Assembly (NCBI GenBank): GCA_029262715.1
Contig: JAJCYX010000195.1
Location: 1 to 5,991, forward strand
Origin: Chloroflexota bacterium
GTDB lineage: Bacteria > Chloroflexota > Dehalococcoidia > Lucifugimonadales > Lucifugimonadaceae
Reading direction: 5' to 3'
DNA: 5,991 bases
Made by a program: the position numbers and the translations under genes. The notes under the pieces are model-generated. The model saw only the letters and a list, made by a program, of their open reading frames with translations, was not told where the DNA came from and ran no database searches. Of the stretch, positions 5,308 to 5,991 are shown piece after piece (within the stretch, counting starts at the first letter, position 1; each line of letters starts with the position of its first letter).

Positions 5308-5991
5308 TTAAGACCTTCTCCAGGTCAGATCACCGCGAAATTCTCCCTGGGGGATTGACCGAATAATCTGCACGAACCGTGGCCACGACAGCGTCCAGCC
5401 AACGTAAGTGACCATATCCTCGATAAGATCTGTCACGTGATCCATTAAATCGGTGGAAACATCCGCAAGTCTCGTGATAGGAGAGTCAATATCACGATCC
5501 GGGGCGATGCCTTTCCAAAGTTCGTTTGTATCACTGAAGAAGCTCGGCCCAAACGATTTTTCCACGGAACCCTCGGCCCAATAGCTCGCGAATGATCGAT
5601 TTTTACAGTTTTTTAGTTCAAACCATTGTTTGCGAACCATTTCAATTCGTTCCACAGCAGTTGTTCGCAATTCTGTTCTCAGACTAGCGCTTGCACGGCG
5701 TCCAAAGTTCCCGCTGCCTTGAGCTTTGAGGATCGCCGCTGGAACAGGTGCCTCATGCTGATGGCTGGCTGCATCATGCCACGCTTGACGCTCATCTTTA
5801 GTGAGACTGGCAAACCTGACCTTGAGGATAGGATCTTTGGTGATCCAAGCATCGAGAATGCAGCCCCAAAGCAAAGTTGGCAAATAGACGCCGAACACAT
5901 ACCGGGGCAGGTTACTTACACTAGGCCTCGCTTTTGTAACCATCACGTCGTCTATTCGGGCATCACTTAGTCTTGGGGCCGGCAAGTTCAG
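5308..5991 (-). CDS. Hypothetical protein, possibly 5'-truncated by the window edge
   Basis: I do not recognise this protein. The frame ends with TAA and is open to the right edge. Inside the window it could start at a TTG (5985-5983, 225 aa) or at an ATG (5943-5941, 211 aa). Neither has a clear ribosome site, so the true start may lie outside. Counting from the TTG, there is a hydrophobic stretch YVFGVYLPTLLWGCIL (29-44), then a charged section with LTKDERQAWHDAA (61-73), a basic central part (95-130) and an acidic helix VSTDLMDHVTDLIEDMV (176-192). It is rich in Trp, and the LTKDERQAWHD segment looks like a helical DNA- or protein-binding element, but that is a guess. Base composition is lower in G+C than its neighbours: 5581-5640 has 21 G/C of 60, while 4621-4680 has 39. 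This suggests an acquired or weakly constrained gene. That it is coding is likely, not certain. Confidence 0.6.
   Translation of the reverse strand: MNLPAPRLSDARIDDVMVTKARPSVSNLPRYVFGVYLPTLLWGCILDAWITKDPILKVRFASLTKDERQAWHDAASHQHEAPVPAAILKAQGSGNFGRRASASLRTELRTTAVERIEMVRKQWFELKNCKNRSFASYWAEGSVEKSFGPSFFSDTNELWKGIAPDRDIDSPITRLADVSTDLMDHVTDLIEDMVTYVGWTLSWPRFVQIIRSIPQGEFRGDLTWRRS

Overview
This is a compact bacterial window (hand-counted 60-base samples range from about 35% to 65% G+C). Every gene I can support lies on the minus strand, so transcription runs right to left. The gene content (amidase-signature enzyme, amidohydrolase-2 protein, paired HpcH/HpaI-type aldolases, DUF1059 and DUF2568 proteins) together with short hairpin repeats fits an environmental heterotroph. 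A Dehalococcoidia/SAR202-like Chloroflexota is my best guess, but no marker gene is present and this is only an inference.

Layout in the direction of transcription, from the right. (1) 5991-5308: an unrecognised, AT-richer protein whose frame stays open to the window edge. (2) 5218-4325 and 4152-3259: two tandem diverged paralogs of the HpcH/HpaI aldolase/citrate lyase superfamily, each 297 aa and about 57% identical by hand alignment. Each is followed by a copy of a paired GC-rich hairpin repeat. A separate ~96-bp element with inverted ends (3127-3222) sits between the second paralog and its repeat. (3) 2816-2604: a 70-aa DUF1059 Cys/His protein. (4) 2443-2303: a 46-aa lysine-rich basic protein. 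(5) 2241-1846: a four-helix DUF2568/YrdB-like membrane protein. (6) 1728-322: an amidase-signature hydrolase with a TTG start and intact Lys-Ser-Ser triad. (7) 256-1: the N-terminal part of an amidohydrolase-2 family hydrolase that runs off the left edge.

The two aldolase-like enzymes and the two hydrolases suggest catabolism of small organic acids, amides or ring-cleavage products, but no substrate can be read from the sequence. The three small genes between them have no evident metabolic link. I see no CRISPR array, tRNA, rRNA, transposase, toxin-antitoxin pair or recognisable defence system. The most interesting items are the aldolase pair, which retains the metal ligands and the His but appears to lack the usual substrate-binding Arg, the repeat pair bracketing one paralog, the small basic protein, and the unknown protein at the right edge.
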